NCBI GenBank assembly: GCA_030068145.1
Contig: JAPJBO010000724.1
Coordinates: 52,928 to 116,927, forward strand
Length of the DNA stretch: 64,000 nt
Origin: Diplonema papillatum
Lineage: Eukaryota; Euglenozoa; Diplonemea; Diplonemida; Diplonemidae
Direction: 5' to 3'
The notes beneath the pieces are model-generated. The model saw only the letters and a list, made by a program, of their open reading frames with translations. It was not told the origin of the DNA and did no database searches. Each line of letters opens with the position of its first letter. Position 1 is the stretch's first letter. Below, piece after piece: positions 10,116 to 20,316 of the stretch. The translations under genes and the position numbers were made by a program.

Positions 10116-10482
10116 TCGCCCCGATGGCTTCACGTTTCTTACCGATGAAGAGAGTAAAGGTCCGAACGAGACCCCCCTCTAAGCAAACTTGTTTGAGCAC
10201 CTTCGGTGCGTCTTGGGGGGTCGAGCTGAGGACCTATGGAACAAGGATATATGTTGTTGGGCGACAAGCCCTGAGTATTTGAGTCCACTTGCTCCAGGGC
10301 AAGGTTGGAAGGGGACGATTCGGAAACTTAAGGATTCGGAATTAGCAAATAACGCAGGCAAATTCCTCCCTCCTCCCGCAGTCCCGAACTCGCTCCCCTC
10401 GATCGATTTTGCGTTAATCGCCCCGATGGCTTCACGTTTCTTACCGATGAAGAGAGTAAAGGTCCGAACGAGACCCCCCTCT
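10076..10482 (+). repeat. E2 3' terminal array B1-A2-B2
   Basis: B1 10076-10180, A2 10180-10408, B2 10378-10482. A and B share about 31 bp ending CTCGATCGATT. B1 begins inside the 3' end of the RT ORF, whose stop is at 10115. Confidence 0.92.
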
Positions 10483-10489
10483 CTCTCTC
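10483..10489. repeat. Residual CT run between E2 and E3
   Basis: A few CT units join the end of E2 (CCCCCCTCT) to the start of E3 (CTCGGGAAAGG). They are the remaining target microsatellite at this junction. Confidence 0.7.
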
Positions 10490-10566
10490 GGGAAAGGTCA
10501 ACGCGGTAGCGGTGACCACGAGAACACATACAGGTGGGTGGGGAGAGGCACTGGGACTGCTAAGGC

Positions 10567-12374
10567 GTGACTAACCGCCTTACTGCTCTCGGGACTCCGA
10601 ATGGTAGGGTTGGAATGGCGGTGACATGGACGCGCGCGTGGTGGAGATGGACGGGAGGGCCCACAACCCGTCCGGTGGAGCGCGTGGTGCGGGTGGACGG
10701 CCGCAGTCGGGCGGACGAGCCGGGCGGCGAGCGGCAGGCCTTCGGTCGCTGGGTGAAGCGGCCGAGAGTGGACGGGGGCAAGCGTCGCGGGGACGGGTGC
10801 GACCGCCGTTCGCTCTCGCCGACGTGGGTACTCGCCGTTGGGTGCCCGCAGCCGGCCGGTCGCGGTGGCCGTGGAGTCGGAGTGGGTCGGGATGCGTCGC
10901 GCCTTGCAGGGCTGCAGAGGCGGCTGCAGGGCATCGCGGGCGGGCTGGCGGTGTACGACGAAGCCCCGGACAACGTGTCCAGCTCGACCTACTCGTCGAC
11001 GCCCTCACTTCCAGGGTGTCGAGTGGCTCCGGGTATGCGGGCGGACGCGGGGCTCCCTCTGGCGAGGGTAACGTCGAACCGCGTCGACCTGCGCGCGTTG
11101 GCGGCGATGGACGGTGTCGGTCGATTCCGCGAGGTGCTGCCGATGTTGATGGATCCGGTAGCGTTTGCGGAGGCTTTCGTGTCTGGGGACGCCGCAGGCG
11201 GGTGCCGGGTGCCGTCGCGCGGGATGGAGCGACACCGGGCGACTCTGCGGTCGTGCGGGGTGGCGAGCGACGCACGTTCGCGGCCGGCATTCGCCATGAA
11301 GGCCTTCACGACGCCGAAGAAGGACGGACGAACGGCACGTCTCGTTCTGGATGCCCGGCCGCTGAACGACGCGATGCGCCGGCCGCCCAGCATGGACCTA
11401 CCCAGGCTGCGCGACTTCATCGCCGAAGTCAAGAGGCACCGGTTCGCCATGCAGTGCGACGGCGTGTCGTACTTCTACCAGTTCCCCATAGACGCGAGCA
11501 TTTCGCGATATTTCGGGATTGGTATGAAGGGGTGCGACATGCTGTTGAACGTGCTGTGCATGGGGTGGTCTTGGGCGCCGTGCATTGCGCAGCGCGCGTC
11601 GAACGTGCTGGTGCGGGACTTGGGCTTGGCCTGGGTGGACAACTTCCTTGTCTTGGGCGGGACGTGGGATGAGGCGCAGCAGAACGTCGCCGTGTTTCGC
11701 GAGAGGACGCAGGCGGCGCGGGTCGAAGTGCGGGCGGAAGGCGGCGGCGCATTGTGGGAAGTTTGTTCGCGGTCCGTGTGCGTGGGGGTCGAGTTCGAGG
11801 CGGTCGCATGGTGGGTGCCGCAGCGCCGGTGTGGGACGAGGTCGTCGACGTTCCTCCGTCGGCGAGACGGGAGCTGGGCGTGCTCCGGAAGATCGTCCGG
11901 GAGAACCCGTGGGTCGTGGGCGGCGTCCCTGAGGACACAGGGAGCGTCCTGTGGACGGACGCCAGCTCGCGGGCGTGGGCGGCGCTGCTGGAGGCGGAAG
12001 GCCGGTTCGTGGACGGGCGGCAGGGCGTGTTCGCGGGACCGGACGCGGACGCCCACATCAACTTGAAGGAGATGTTGGCGTTCGCGGAAGGTGTGGTTCG
12101 GCTGTGCTGGGCGCCGGGGGCGCAGCGGTGCCGCATCGACAACGCGGCGGTTGTGGGCGCCGTGGCGAAGGGGAGTTCTTCCTCGTACGCCGCGAATCGC
12201 GTTTTGTCCCGGTCTCTTCGTGTTGCCGGGCGCAGAGGGATTGTCCTCCGCCCTGACTGGGTGCCGTCCGGCGGACAGCTGGCGGACCCGTACACGCGGG
12301 GGACCTCGTTGCCTCGGTTCCCGGCGCAACTTCCGCTCCCGCGGTCACGTGCCACACCCTTTGACTTGTTTTGA
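10567..12374 (+). pseudogene. E3 reverse transcriptase-RNase H, frameshifted
   Basis: RT-like sequence begins near 11080 (VDLRALAAMDGVGRFREVLP, similar to the E1 RT N-terminus). Motifs: LVLDARPLNDAM, QCDGVSYFYQFP (A), LCMGWSWAP (B), AWVDNFLVLG (C, where the second Asp is Asn). This frame continues to 12066 but loses similarity near 11820. RNase H goes on in the -1 frame to 12374 with LWTDASS, NLKEMLAFAEG, RIDNAAVV and QLADPYTRG. The RT is probably dead through the D to N change and the frameshift. The region 10567-11080 is open but unrecognisable. Confidence 0.78.
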
Positions 12375-12380
12375 TGTGTT

Positions 12381-12557
12381 CTCGGGAAAGGTCAACGCGG
12401 TAGCGGTGACCACGAGAACACATACAGGCGGGTGGGGAGAGGCCCTGGGACTGCTAAGGCGTGACTAACCCCGTCCCTGTCCCTCCCAGGGAGCCACCCC
12501 GGAACTAGCCTAGCCCACCTGACGGTGGGGGCCCGCACCCTTTGACTTGTTTTATGT

Positions 12558-12562
<5 letters not shown>
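12381..12562 (+). repeat. E3 A2-B2 terminal unit
   Basis: Contains the A repeat (CTCGGGAAAGGTC... to GACTAACC), a GC-rich middle, then B2 ending TTTGACTTGTTTTATGTG. It matches the solo unit at 1876-2070, which shows that the solo copy is a derived terminal unit. Confidence 0.85.

Positions 12563-12592
<30 letters not shown>
12561..12592. repeat. (CT)n microsatellite 5, right boundary of the chain
   Basis: 32 bp of CT, followed at 12593 by intron sequence homologous to copies B and C. Confidence 0.95.
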
Positions 12593-12596
<4 letters not shown>

Positions 12597-12711
12597 TTTA
12601 TTTGCCCCCCTCTACATCTGTCTTTTCCCATTCTATTCGGAGTTGAAGCAATCGAGTATTCTTGAAGTGCGTGTTTCAACCGCTTGACCAAAATCGAAGC
12701 AAACACAACAG

Positions 12712-12951
12712 ATCGACTGTGGCGCCTCGCTGACCATTGTGAACAACGCCAAGCGCACCCCGTTGCATCAGTGCTGCGAAAGTAGCTTTTCGGTCAAACT
12801 TTGCGAAGCCATGCTCAGTGGCGGGGTTGACCTGGAAGCAAGGGATGACAAGGGTAAAACAGCGTACGACCTTTGCACTCATGTCGTGGATGTTGATGCC
12901 GACGACGATGCGGCCCGTATTATCGCAGCAAAGGTGTGCCCACTCTGTTGA
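12712..12951 (+). CDS. Ankyrin gene copy A, last exon
   Basis: Begins right after acceptor AACACAACAG with Ile-Asp-Cys-Gly and codes 79 residues to TGA at 12949-12951. The join restores an ankyrin repeat across the intron: VSCSVLQ | IDCGASLTIVNNAKRTPLHQ, followed by a second repeat with GKTAYDL. The same exon occurs at 26466-26705 and 44118-44357. Taken alone it would look like a 70-aa orphan ORF from the ATG-like triplet at 12739. Confidence 0.85.
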   Translation: MDCGASLTIVNNAKRTPLHQCCESSFSVKLCEAMLSGGVDLEARDDKGKTAYDLCTHVVDVDADDDAARIIAAKVCPLC

Positions 12952-13440
12952 ATAGTTGAAGTGCACGCAGCGTTTTACACAGCTCGCACAAGATCCAGCC
13001 AACCAGAGTGATTGCCTGGTTCGTATTGAAGTCAGTTCCAGCACTGAGCGGTCTCATCAGCTGCCATGGGGTGGTGGTGGCGGTTGCTCATGGTGCTGCT
13101 TTCTTAGTGAGCATTTGTTACAACTACAAACGCGGTTTCTCAAGCGAACGTTGGCTCTAAAAGTAGCGTTAACAGCGGTTTGGCGGTGCAGTGCTTTCGA
13201 ACGAGGATGCGAAAACGAACTCCACCACCCACAGGAATTGGCGTTCCTAGCCCCTTCAAGTGCTGCGTCGCACCTGGCATAATACAGCAGATGTCCACAG
13301 AAGGGAAAAGCAACATACAGGCGGAAGTGACGAGACCGGAAACCTTCCAGATAAATGGTCCCTGTACTCTAACTGCCTCCCTCTCTCTCGTTCTCGGGAA
13401 AGGTCAGCGCGGTAGCGGTGACCACGAGAACACATACAGA
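12952..13440 (+). other. 3' flank of copy A with an old E3-type A-repeat fragment
   Basis: Conserved with 26706-27190 and 44358-44825, so probably 3' UTR and downstream sequence of the duplicated gene. At 13392-13440 there is a CT-rich stretch followed by TTCTCGGGAAAGGTCAGC, a fragment of the E3-family A repeat. It is shared with copy B's flank but not copy C's, so it predates the A/B split. No gene seen. Confidence 0.65.
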
Positions 13441-16172
13441 TGGGTTGTTGCCTAGATGCCTGGAAAGTGTTGCCTAGCGTTAGGGTAGGGCAGCAGAGTG
13501 TGCAAATGAACCACGAGTTAAAGTCAAGCCCGATACAGTAGAAGCTCCACCATGCGTGAGAGGCAATGCCCCGCCTAAACACTATTCGACGATTTCCCTC
13601 CAATCTCCTCCTACTGTCACACCACCCACGAAGCTTAACCTCACAAGCACGAAACAGTCACCAATCTGGAGACCTCCTGGTGGTGCCTTTGGTGGGAGGG
13701 ACCCTCTCAAAAAACGAAGGAGGGGCACTTTGAACTTGTCAACCCCAGCTCTAACGCCCTTCTCAGCTCCAGCCTACGACGATCCCGGTTGACTCGACGA
13801 GAAAGACGTGCCGGTGTTGCGTGTGGCTACTATCCGCATGCTTTCTTCGCGCATGCAGGCGTTGAGCCTCCTAGGGACCCGTCGAAGAAGAAGAAAAACG
13901 TCTCACAAGTCAAACGGAGACTTCAAAAAACCGACCGACCGCTTACTACAAGAAAGAGTCTAAACAAGAAAAGAAGTTGTTGACAACGAAAGAAAGAAAG
14001 GAAAAGTGAAGAGAAGAGAGAAAGAAGAAAAAGTCAGAAAAGTAGGAAAAGGCCGCACCGGGTCCAGGAGCGTGACGGTTAACCTCAGCTTGCAAAGCTT
14101 GAGTCGAAGGCAGCGCAGTGCCACAGCCCCCTCCGCTTTTCCCCGTGGCTGACCGTCTCTACGAGCTTCGGTCCACCGCAAGCACCAAGCCTCAAGGTGC
14201 GCCACGAGGCTTTGATGATTTAGGGTAGCCACCTGACCCGTAGGCCCGTAGCTCTGCAACCAATGACTTCACAGAAGTCTGTTTCGGAACTGTCAGTTCG
14301 GAGCGGCCGTCTGCCGACGACAACGACGCCGACGATGACGACCGGGAAGCTCCCGACATGTGCATTGTATGAGGGCACACTAGGCAGTATTCTGCCAAAC
14401 ATCAAGATTTTCTCACCCCTACCCCTTCTCCCGCACTTGTGTTCATGCGCCGTAACAGGATCGGCAGCCCCTCGGGCTTAATGAGCACGGTGGCAGCGGC
14501 AAAAACAGGTCGGAATCAAGGCGGAGTTCGCTCTTCGACGTGTGTCACCATGGTCCACGGAGGGCGAGTGTGGGGCGAGCGGCCGTCTGCGGCATAGCAA
14601 TTCTTATCGGATGCATCCCTTACTCAGCATGCGCAACTGTGGTGCCCTCGGAAGCTTTTTGAGGCTGAGAAGTCTCAAGGCTTCTGGCCATTCGTGCACT
14701 CACATCGATGAGCGCTAAATGGCACAATCCACACCTCTTGTTCGAGCCAAGCTGCGGAAGCTGCTTGCGAGCTTCAGCTCCCTCATCGGGCATCCGAGTG
14801 GAGATCTCGGGAACATGTAGTTGCAGCCGTCCGTGCCCGCGACTTTCCATCTTCACCCCCGGCAAAGAGAGCATGCCTGGAGTAACTGTGCACAGACAAT
14901 TTGATTACTTGCTAGCTTGTGTGGCCCTGGTGACCAATAATACGCGTGGTATGCCCCCATGTCACAAGACAATCAAAACGCAGACAAACTTAAAGACAAG
15001 ACAACCAAAACGCAGACGAACTTAAAGACAAGACAAACAAAACGCAGACAAACGTGAAGGGAAAAGTGTCTTAGAAGATTAGTCCCCCTATTTGGAATTA
15101 CAGTTTCTGGTCCCACCCCCCAAGGACTGGCAAAAGAAAACTTGCTGAGTGCGTTTCCCAGTAATTCCTGGTGAAGATTGTGCCACGCGTGGTGTGCCCT
15201 CATGTCCCCCTGTAGGGCTTACGTCTTCCCATGTGACAAACGGTGGTACTTTGACAAGCGATGGCACCAGACGGGCACAGTCTTAAGCACCTGCTTTGTG
15301 GGAAATACTTGAGGAGACTGCCAGTTGTGAAATCTGAAAGGAGAGTAAATGTGCTGTAGCCACACGAAACACAGGTAAATCTGGGTTCAGTGGCGGGCGT
15401 AAGCGTTCAACAAAAAAGAGAGTTGTATTGTTTTCTTGATACCGTAAATGGAAATATGTTGGACCGGACAAAAGTCCCAAGTTGCCACTTTTTGGCCGAA
15501 AGTCCCAAGATTTGTCCGGCCCAACATTTTTTCGGGAGGCTTTTGCGTACTTAGCAATTTTCGAGTTTTGGCCTTCTTGGTTCTTGCTTGGTCCGGATCT
15601 GGTGGTATCACATCCCAGGATGGGAAACACTCTGTAGGAGAGTCCTGACGTTGCCCACCAGTGCGATGACCAACTTGGCTATCTCAAGCTTTGTATCTGC
15701 TGCCCAAGCCTTGATGTCTCTTGGCCCTTGCGAGGCGCGCTCGCAACTACCTCCTTGGCAACAGCATCAGCGCGGGCTTCCTTCTTGACCTCTGCCGAAA
15801 CGACAGCAAACGGTTCACGCTTTACGACGTACCGCAACATTGCTCTTTTTTTCCCTTTATTTTCCTTCTGTTTTTGTGGGTTTCCAGTCAAACTTTGCAT
15901 TGTGTTGTGTGCCGAATAGGAAATATGTTGGACCGGACAAAAGTCCCAAGTTGCCAATTTCTGGCCAAAGTCCCAAGATTTGTCCGGTCCAACTTAAGTC
16001 CGGTCCAATATTTGTCCGGTCCAATATATTTCCATTTACGGTAGTACATCTGTACCGACGGGAACATTTGCGGAACCACGGTTGCACATGAAAGAGAAAA
16101 CGAAGCCAACGAAAAAGTGTTTGTACCGGAAACCCATTGCGGGCGCCGTACACAGTATGTAGTAAACGTTTA
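13441..16172. repeat. Intergenic segmental-duplication unit I
   Basis: About 2.7 kb without a recognisable gene. Blocks recur at 30320-32260 and 46935-48620, for example AACCTCAGCTTGAGTCGAAG and TGTCCCCCTGTAGGGCTTAC. A purine-rich stretch near 13970-14050 (GAAAGAAAGGAAAAG) also recurs. A MITE interrupts the unit at 15440-16043. Short ORFs are not conserved in frame among the copies. Confidence 0.7.
15440..16043. mobile_element. MITE, about 600 bp, TA target duplication
   Basis: Ends are inverted: TACCGTAAATGGAAATATGT at the left and its reverse complement ending CCATTTACGGTA at 16043. Inside, a foldback block (GGACCGGACAAA ... TTTGTCCGG) occurs at both ends. The matching place in unit II (32062-32095, TTTTTGATAGAAC) lacks it, leaving one TA, so TA was duplicated and the core is 15442-16041. 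There is no transposase ORF. A Tc1/mariner-type helper is suggested by the TA duplication. Confidence 0.82.
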
Positions 16173-17429
16173 CTTCAGACCAGTCCCTCTTTCGCCCTGA
16201 AGACTGTCGACGAATTGGCGGCTCTGCTGATGGTGAGCGAACAAGATCTTGGAGGCAGCGTCATGATTGAAGAGCACAAGCATCTCGCCAACATCGACTT
16301 GTCAGTTCTGTTCGGTGTTTGTCCATTGGGCAAGCTGGTGATCGTGCGTATCAACAGAGCCGACTTAACCCTCAGCCCGCTGCGAGACAATGTTTTATGG
16401 ATTCCCAGCGGCGAAGTGCTGAGAGTATCGTCGCCTTTGAACGACGACCCATCGTGCAGCGAAACACCGTATCCTGGGGTTTTCGAATATCTTGCGTCCA
16501 ATGTTCCGTCGCTTGCCCTCCGCAGTTCTCCAGACGCGCAGGTTTGCAACTGGACGTGCACTCCGTTCGCTGATGACGAGTTGAAGTCGCTGATCGAAGA
16601 ATGTCTTGCGGAGCCGAATCAACAAAAGCCAAACAAAGCGTTTCACGAACGAGCGCTCGAACTACTGGAGCGCGATAAAGTGACGAGGCAGGGCGACTTT
16701 CCAAGCATCACCCGGGAACTGTTCGCAGGCGTATTCAAAGCATCGTGTCGCTTCGACGATGCAGTACTGCTGACGCGATCGCTCGGTCCTTCACTATGCA
16801 GTGCGTGACTTGGTACGGCCGACATTATCTGCTGACGCTCAGCACAACCACAGTGGAAACGAGGACTCCGCATACCATAGGCTGCATTGAAACAGGGGAC
16901 GTGTCAAGTGTGTACAGAGTAGTGACGAGCTTCTGGCCTCAGCAGATATTCTACTTGCTTAACATGGCGATGCGAGAAACTCAATTCGGCAACCCAGACG
17001 CTATGCTGACAATCGGCACCAGCGACGACAAAGCGATGCTCGGGACGGCGGGTCAATACTACGCTACGCAGCCAGCTACTTGGGAGGACGGGAAAGACGT
17101 GCAGCCTGCGGTGTTTTCAAGAAGGGACAAGGGATTGTTCGGCACTGCGCACTTAGTTCGCTTGTCTTGGTGTGGGACCGAGTGGCGTATTCGCTATCCA
17201 ACGGGCGTTGAGAAAGGTGTGCGTGGAGGCGAAGCCCGCGTGGCTTTGAAAGCTTGGATGTTGCCGCAGGTTAGGCCTTTCATCTTTTTCATGAACAAGG
17301 CGTTGGATGCTGTTCAAAAGTCCGATAATGTTCACGCGACGCGAAAGACGTACCGAGGCATCAACTGCTCGTTGTCACGTCATGCCAAGCTACGGCGTTG
17401 TACCAGAACGATGACGACCTTATTTTTGG

Positions 17430-17566
17430 TCGGTGAGAAAAAACACGCAGTCTTTTTTCGCTTGGTCTTATTCTCCCAACAATATAGGTGAACACCCAAA
17501 CACACACCTTCTCCCTTTCGGGGTTTTTGGCGCCACTGACCCGCAGGTCAGGAAAAAAACTTCAAA
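17430..17566 (+). repeat. E4 5' terminal repeat A1
   Basis: Starts TCGGTGAGAAAAAACACGCA and ends ACTTCAAA; matches 22302-22437 with about two small differences. The gag ATG follows immediately. Confidence 0.9.
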
Positions 17567-18517
17567 ATGCCCCCGAAGGCGCAGGCGAGAAACGGGGATG
17601 AGCTTCTGGAACGGGAGAAGAAGATGGAGGAGCTGGAGCGGTCTCTTAAAGAGCGCGAGGATAAGCTGAGGGAAGCTGAAGAGCGGCTGAGGAAGCAGCA
17701 GCAGCAGGGAAGAGCGCTGGAGGACCCAGAGGAACCGCGAGCGAAACGAAGCAGGCCAGCACCCCTGCGTCCCGAAGTGTTGCTGCCGGGGCTGGGCGCT
17801 GATCGAGCGGGCGCAATTTTCGACGCGTTTGAAGACGAGTATCCGGGTTTCTGGTCGAAGCTGGATCCGGATACGCTGCAGGAGCTGGCCCTAGTGAGCG
17901 ACGAGAATGAGGCGTTGGATTTGCTGGACCAACAGGTGCCTCGCAGAACTCATGGAATGCCCGGCGAGGACGAAGACGAGGACGAAGACGATGACGACTT
18001 CCGGACGTTAGACGCGGCGTTTTGGAAGGACGCCCCGGTTGGGGTCAGAGGGTTTCTTCTCCTTGAAGGTGCGGTGTCGCGTCTATACCGTTTTCGCAGC
18101 AATCGAGAGCTGCAGGAAAGACGAGACGACGTCACGGCCAAAGTCCGAGAGCATTTGAGAATGCGGGGTCCGACGTCGGCCGCGCCGATGTGGATGCTGA
18201 AGTTGACGCGTCTGTTCAACGAATATGAACAACTACAAGCAATATACGACACGAGGAACCCGGCGGCGGGCCATGAGATGCGCGGCATCCAGGAGACGGC
18301 GCGACTCCCGAAACACGTTGCGGAGGCCCGTAGACGACTGAAGGCCGTTGTCAAGCAGCGCGGGAACGACCGGGTTGCGAACGCGAGGGGGCCGGCGGGG
18401 ATCTGCCACAATTTCCGCAATGGGCGTTGCGTTCGTGAGCGTTGTAGGTTCAGGCACGTGTCCGCTCCGCAAAGGACCTCCGGGCCAGCGTCGGCAAAGC
18501 GCCCAAAAAACGATTGA
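17567..18517 (+). CDS. E4 gag-like protein with coiled coil and CCCH zinc finger
   Basis: 316 aa. Residues about 13-48 form a strong coiled coil (LEREKKMEELERSLKERE, EAEERLRKQQQQ). An acidic block follows (GEDEDEDEDDDD), then a helical core. Near the C-terminus is CHNFRNGRCVRERCRFRH, a Cx7Cx4Cx3H zinc finger, and a basic tail. The finger differs from the Cx2Cx11Hx3C finger of E1. It is the first ORF of the element, so a Gag role (RNA binding, particle assembly) is the best inference. Confidence 0.65.
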   Translation: MPPKAQARNGDELLEREKKMEELERSLKEREDKLREAEERLRKQQQQGRALEDPEEPRAKRSRPAPLRPEVLLPGLGADRAGAIFDAFEDEYPGFWSKLDPDTLQELALVSDENEALDLLDQQVPRRTHGMPGEDEDEDEDDDDFRTLDAAFWKDAPVGVRGFLLLEGAVSRLYRFRSNRELQERRDDVTAKVREHLRMRGPTSAAPMWMLKLTRLFNEYEQLQAIYDTRNPAAGHEMRGIQETARLPKHVAEARRRLKAVVKQRGNDRVANARGPAGICHNFRNGRCVRERCRFRHVSAPQRTSGPASAKRPKND

Positions 18518-18604
18518 CTCCCCTCCCAGGCGTCGCGGGAGGGAAGGATAGAGAAGTTCGAATCCGTTGCAATCGCAGCTTCGACGAGGAGGCAGAGGTT
18601 GTCG

Positions 18605-19441
18605 ATGGAGGGAACCCTGGAAAAGTTCTCACAAGTGGCAGGGCTTCGAGCGGCACCCGCTTCCCTACGGATCAGAGCGTTCGCGGCGGCTATGCTAGAC
18701 GGAATGGGCGAGGCCCAGCTTGCTCGCTACACGACGCGAGAGGCAGGCAAGCGGGGCCGCCCAAGGACCGGGAAGATGCGCACTGTGTCGGTGGAACAGT
18801 ACGTAAGCGTACTCGGATCGAGATGGGGTGTCCCACCGGCGGATCTGGCGACGACGAAGAGGGCCATCCTGAAACGCCGCTTGGAAAGGAGAGAGACGCC
18901 GAGTCACGCACACCCACTGCGTTTGGAAGAAGCACGGAGCATCCTCGACGTCGTCTCGGGAGACGAGGAACTCGCGGCCGCGGCGATACTCCTTTGGAGT
19001 TGTGCGCTGAGGATGGCGGACCTCACTGCGCTGAGGCCGGGGGACGTTTCGATGCAGGCCCCGGGTGTAATCCGAATCACCTGGTGGACGTCGAAAGAGG
19101 CGAGTCTTCGGCTACACGAGTCGGAGGTAACGTACAAGCTCCCTCTGAACCTGGCGGCGAAGGTGAGGAGGTGGTTGGCGCACCGCGGGACGTTTGGCAA
19201 GGCAACCGCACCGACTTTGCTGCGGGCGGCAAAAAGCGTTGTTCCGGCTTGCTCCGGTCACAGCTGGAAGAGGGGTGCTCTACAGCACCTGGCGAGGGGC
19301 GGTGCCGATTGGGAGGAGCTTCTGCTCCTTGCGAGACACGCATCGGTGACAACGCTGAGGCGTTATCTTTGGGGTTGCGTGACCCCAGACCACCGACGGA
19401 CAGAAGGACTGTCCGCGCATCTGCATGCGCCAGTGTTCTAG
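18605..19441 (+). CDS. E4 tyrosine recombinase, box II Arg replaced by Lys
   Basis: 278 aa from the first ATG at 18605. Box I: SCALRMADLTALRPGDV. Box II: GHSWKRG, where E2 has HAFRRG, so the catalytic Arg position holds Lys unless the next Arg takes over. Box III: LLARHASVTTLRRYLWG with His and the nucleophilic Tyr. It starts 88 bp after the gag stop in another frame and ends at the minisatellite. The element did integrate, so either the enzyme tolerates Lys or it was supplied in trans. Confidence 0.78.
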   Translation: MEGTLEKFSQVAGLRAAPASLRIRAFAAAMLDGMGEAQLARYTTREAGKRGRPRTGKMRTVSVEQYVSVLGSRWGVPPADLATTKRAILKRRLERRETPSHAHPLRLEEARSILDVVSGDEELAAAAILLWSCALRMADLTALRPGDVSMQAPGVIRITWWTSKEASLRLHESEVTYKLPLNLAAKVRRWLAHRGTFGKATAPTLLRAAKSVVPACSGHSWKRGALQHLARGGADWEELLLLARHASVTTLRRYLWGCVTPDHRRTEGLSAHLHAPVF

Positions 19442-19454
19442 CTCGTTCTGCAGA

Positions 19455-20100
19455 ACGACCGCCTCCGCAGAGGCACCCTTTGTCAGAGGGAACGTGCTCC
19501 GCAGAGCAACCGCCTCCGCTGAGGTACCCCTTACCAGAGGGAAAACGCGCCAGAGAGCACCCGCCTCCGCAGAGGCACCCCTTGCTAAAGGGAAAACGCG
19601 CCACAGAGCGCCCGCCTCCGCAGAGGTACCCCTTGCCAGAGGGAAGCAGCTCCGCAGAGCAACCGCCTCCGCAGAGGTACCCCTTGTCAGAGGGAATACG
19701 CGCCACAGAGCGCCCGCCTCCTTGCCAGAGGGAAGCAGCTCCGCAGAGCGACCGCCTCCGCAGAGGTACCCCTTGCCAGAGGGAAAACGCGCCACAGAGC
19801 GCCCGCCTCCGCAGAGGCACCCCTTGCCAGAGGGAATGCGTGCCAAAAAGCACCCGCTTCCGCACTTGCCAGAGGAAACCTGCTCCGCAGAGCAACCGCC
19901 TCCGCAGAGGTACCCCTTGTCAGAGGGAAAACGTGCCACAGAGCGCCCGCCTCCGCAGAGGCACCCCTTGCGAGAGGGAATGCGTGCCACAAAGCACCCG
20001 CCTCCGCAGAGGCACTCTTTTCGAGAGGAAACCTGCTCCGCTGAGCCACCGCCTCCGCAGAGGCAGCCGTTACCGAATGGAATCTGCTCCGCAGAGCGAG
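19455..20100 (+). repeat. 51-bp minisatellite between YR and RT in E4, about 12-13 copies
   Basis: CCGCCTCCGC starts at 19459, 19510, 19561 and 19612, a 51-bp (17-codon) period. Later copies vary and some are shortened. The unit lacks stops, so long ORFs run through it in several frames on both strands, for example a PPPQRYPLPEG repeat. Confidence 0.93.
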
Positions 20101-20316
20101 GCACAAATAGCCGTCCCTACACAGAGATGTCTCGCTTGGAGAGTTCGCGGGACGACTCTGCACTGAAAATGAAAGGGTCACCAAAAGTTAGCTCATTCTG
20201 CCCTGCTTTATGCTGAAGACCTGAGCGCGTTCCATCCTTTGAAGGAGTGGGTTGAGAGGTTTCACCCTGGGGCTCCAACAGCAACGTTAAGAGCGTTTGA
20301 ATGGGCAGATGCTGCG

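Larger units (their letters stand above)
5896..10482 (+). mobile_element. E2: tyrosine-recombinase retrotransposon, gag-YR-RT/RH, apparently intact
   Basis: 4587 bp on the plus strand with CT on both sides. A1 (5896-6124) and A2 (10180-10408) are 229-bp repeats; B1 (10076-10180) and B2 (10378-10482) are 105-bp repeats. Both pairs look nearly identical, which suggests recent insertion. The three ORFs are open and in the same order as E1, but the proteins are only distantly similar, so this is a separate family. Confidence 0.92.
10488..12562 (+). mobile_element. E3: short YR-family retroelement lacking gag and YR
   Basis: A1 is 10488-10576 (CTCGGGAAAGG...GACTAACC). After the coding part come B1 (12355-12382, ACCCTTTGACTTG...), A2 (12381-12470) and B2 (12536-12562). 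The layout is again A1-ORF-B1-A2-B2 with CT at both ends. Only RT-RNase H is recognisable and it is damaged, so the element must have relied on recombinase from another copy. It is much more GC-rich than E2. Confidence 0.8.
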
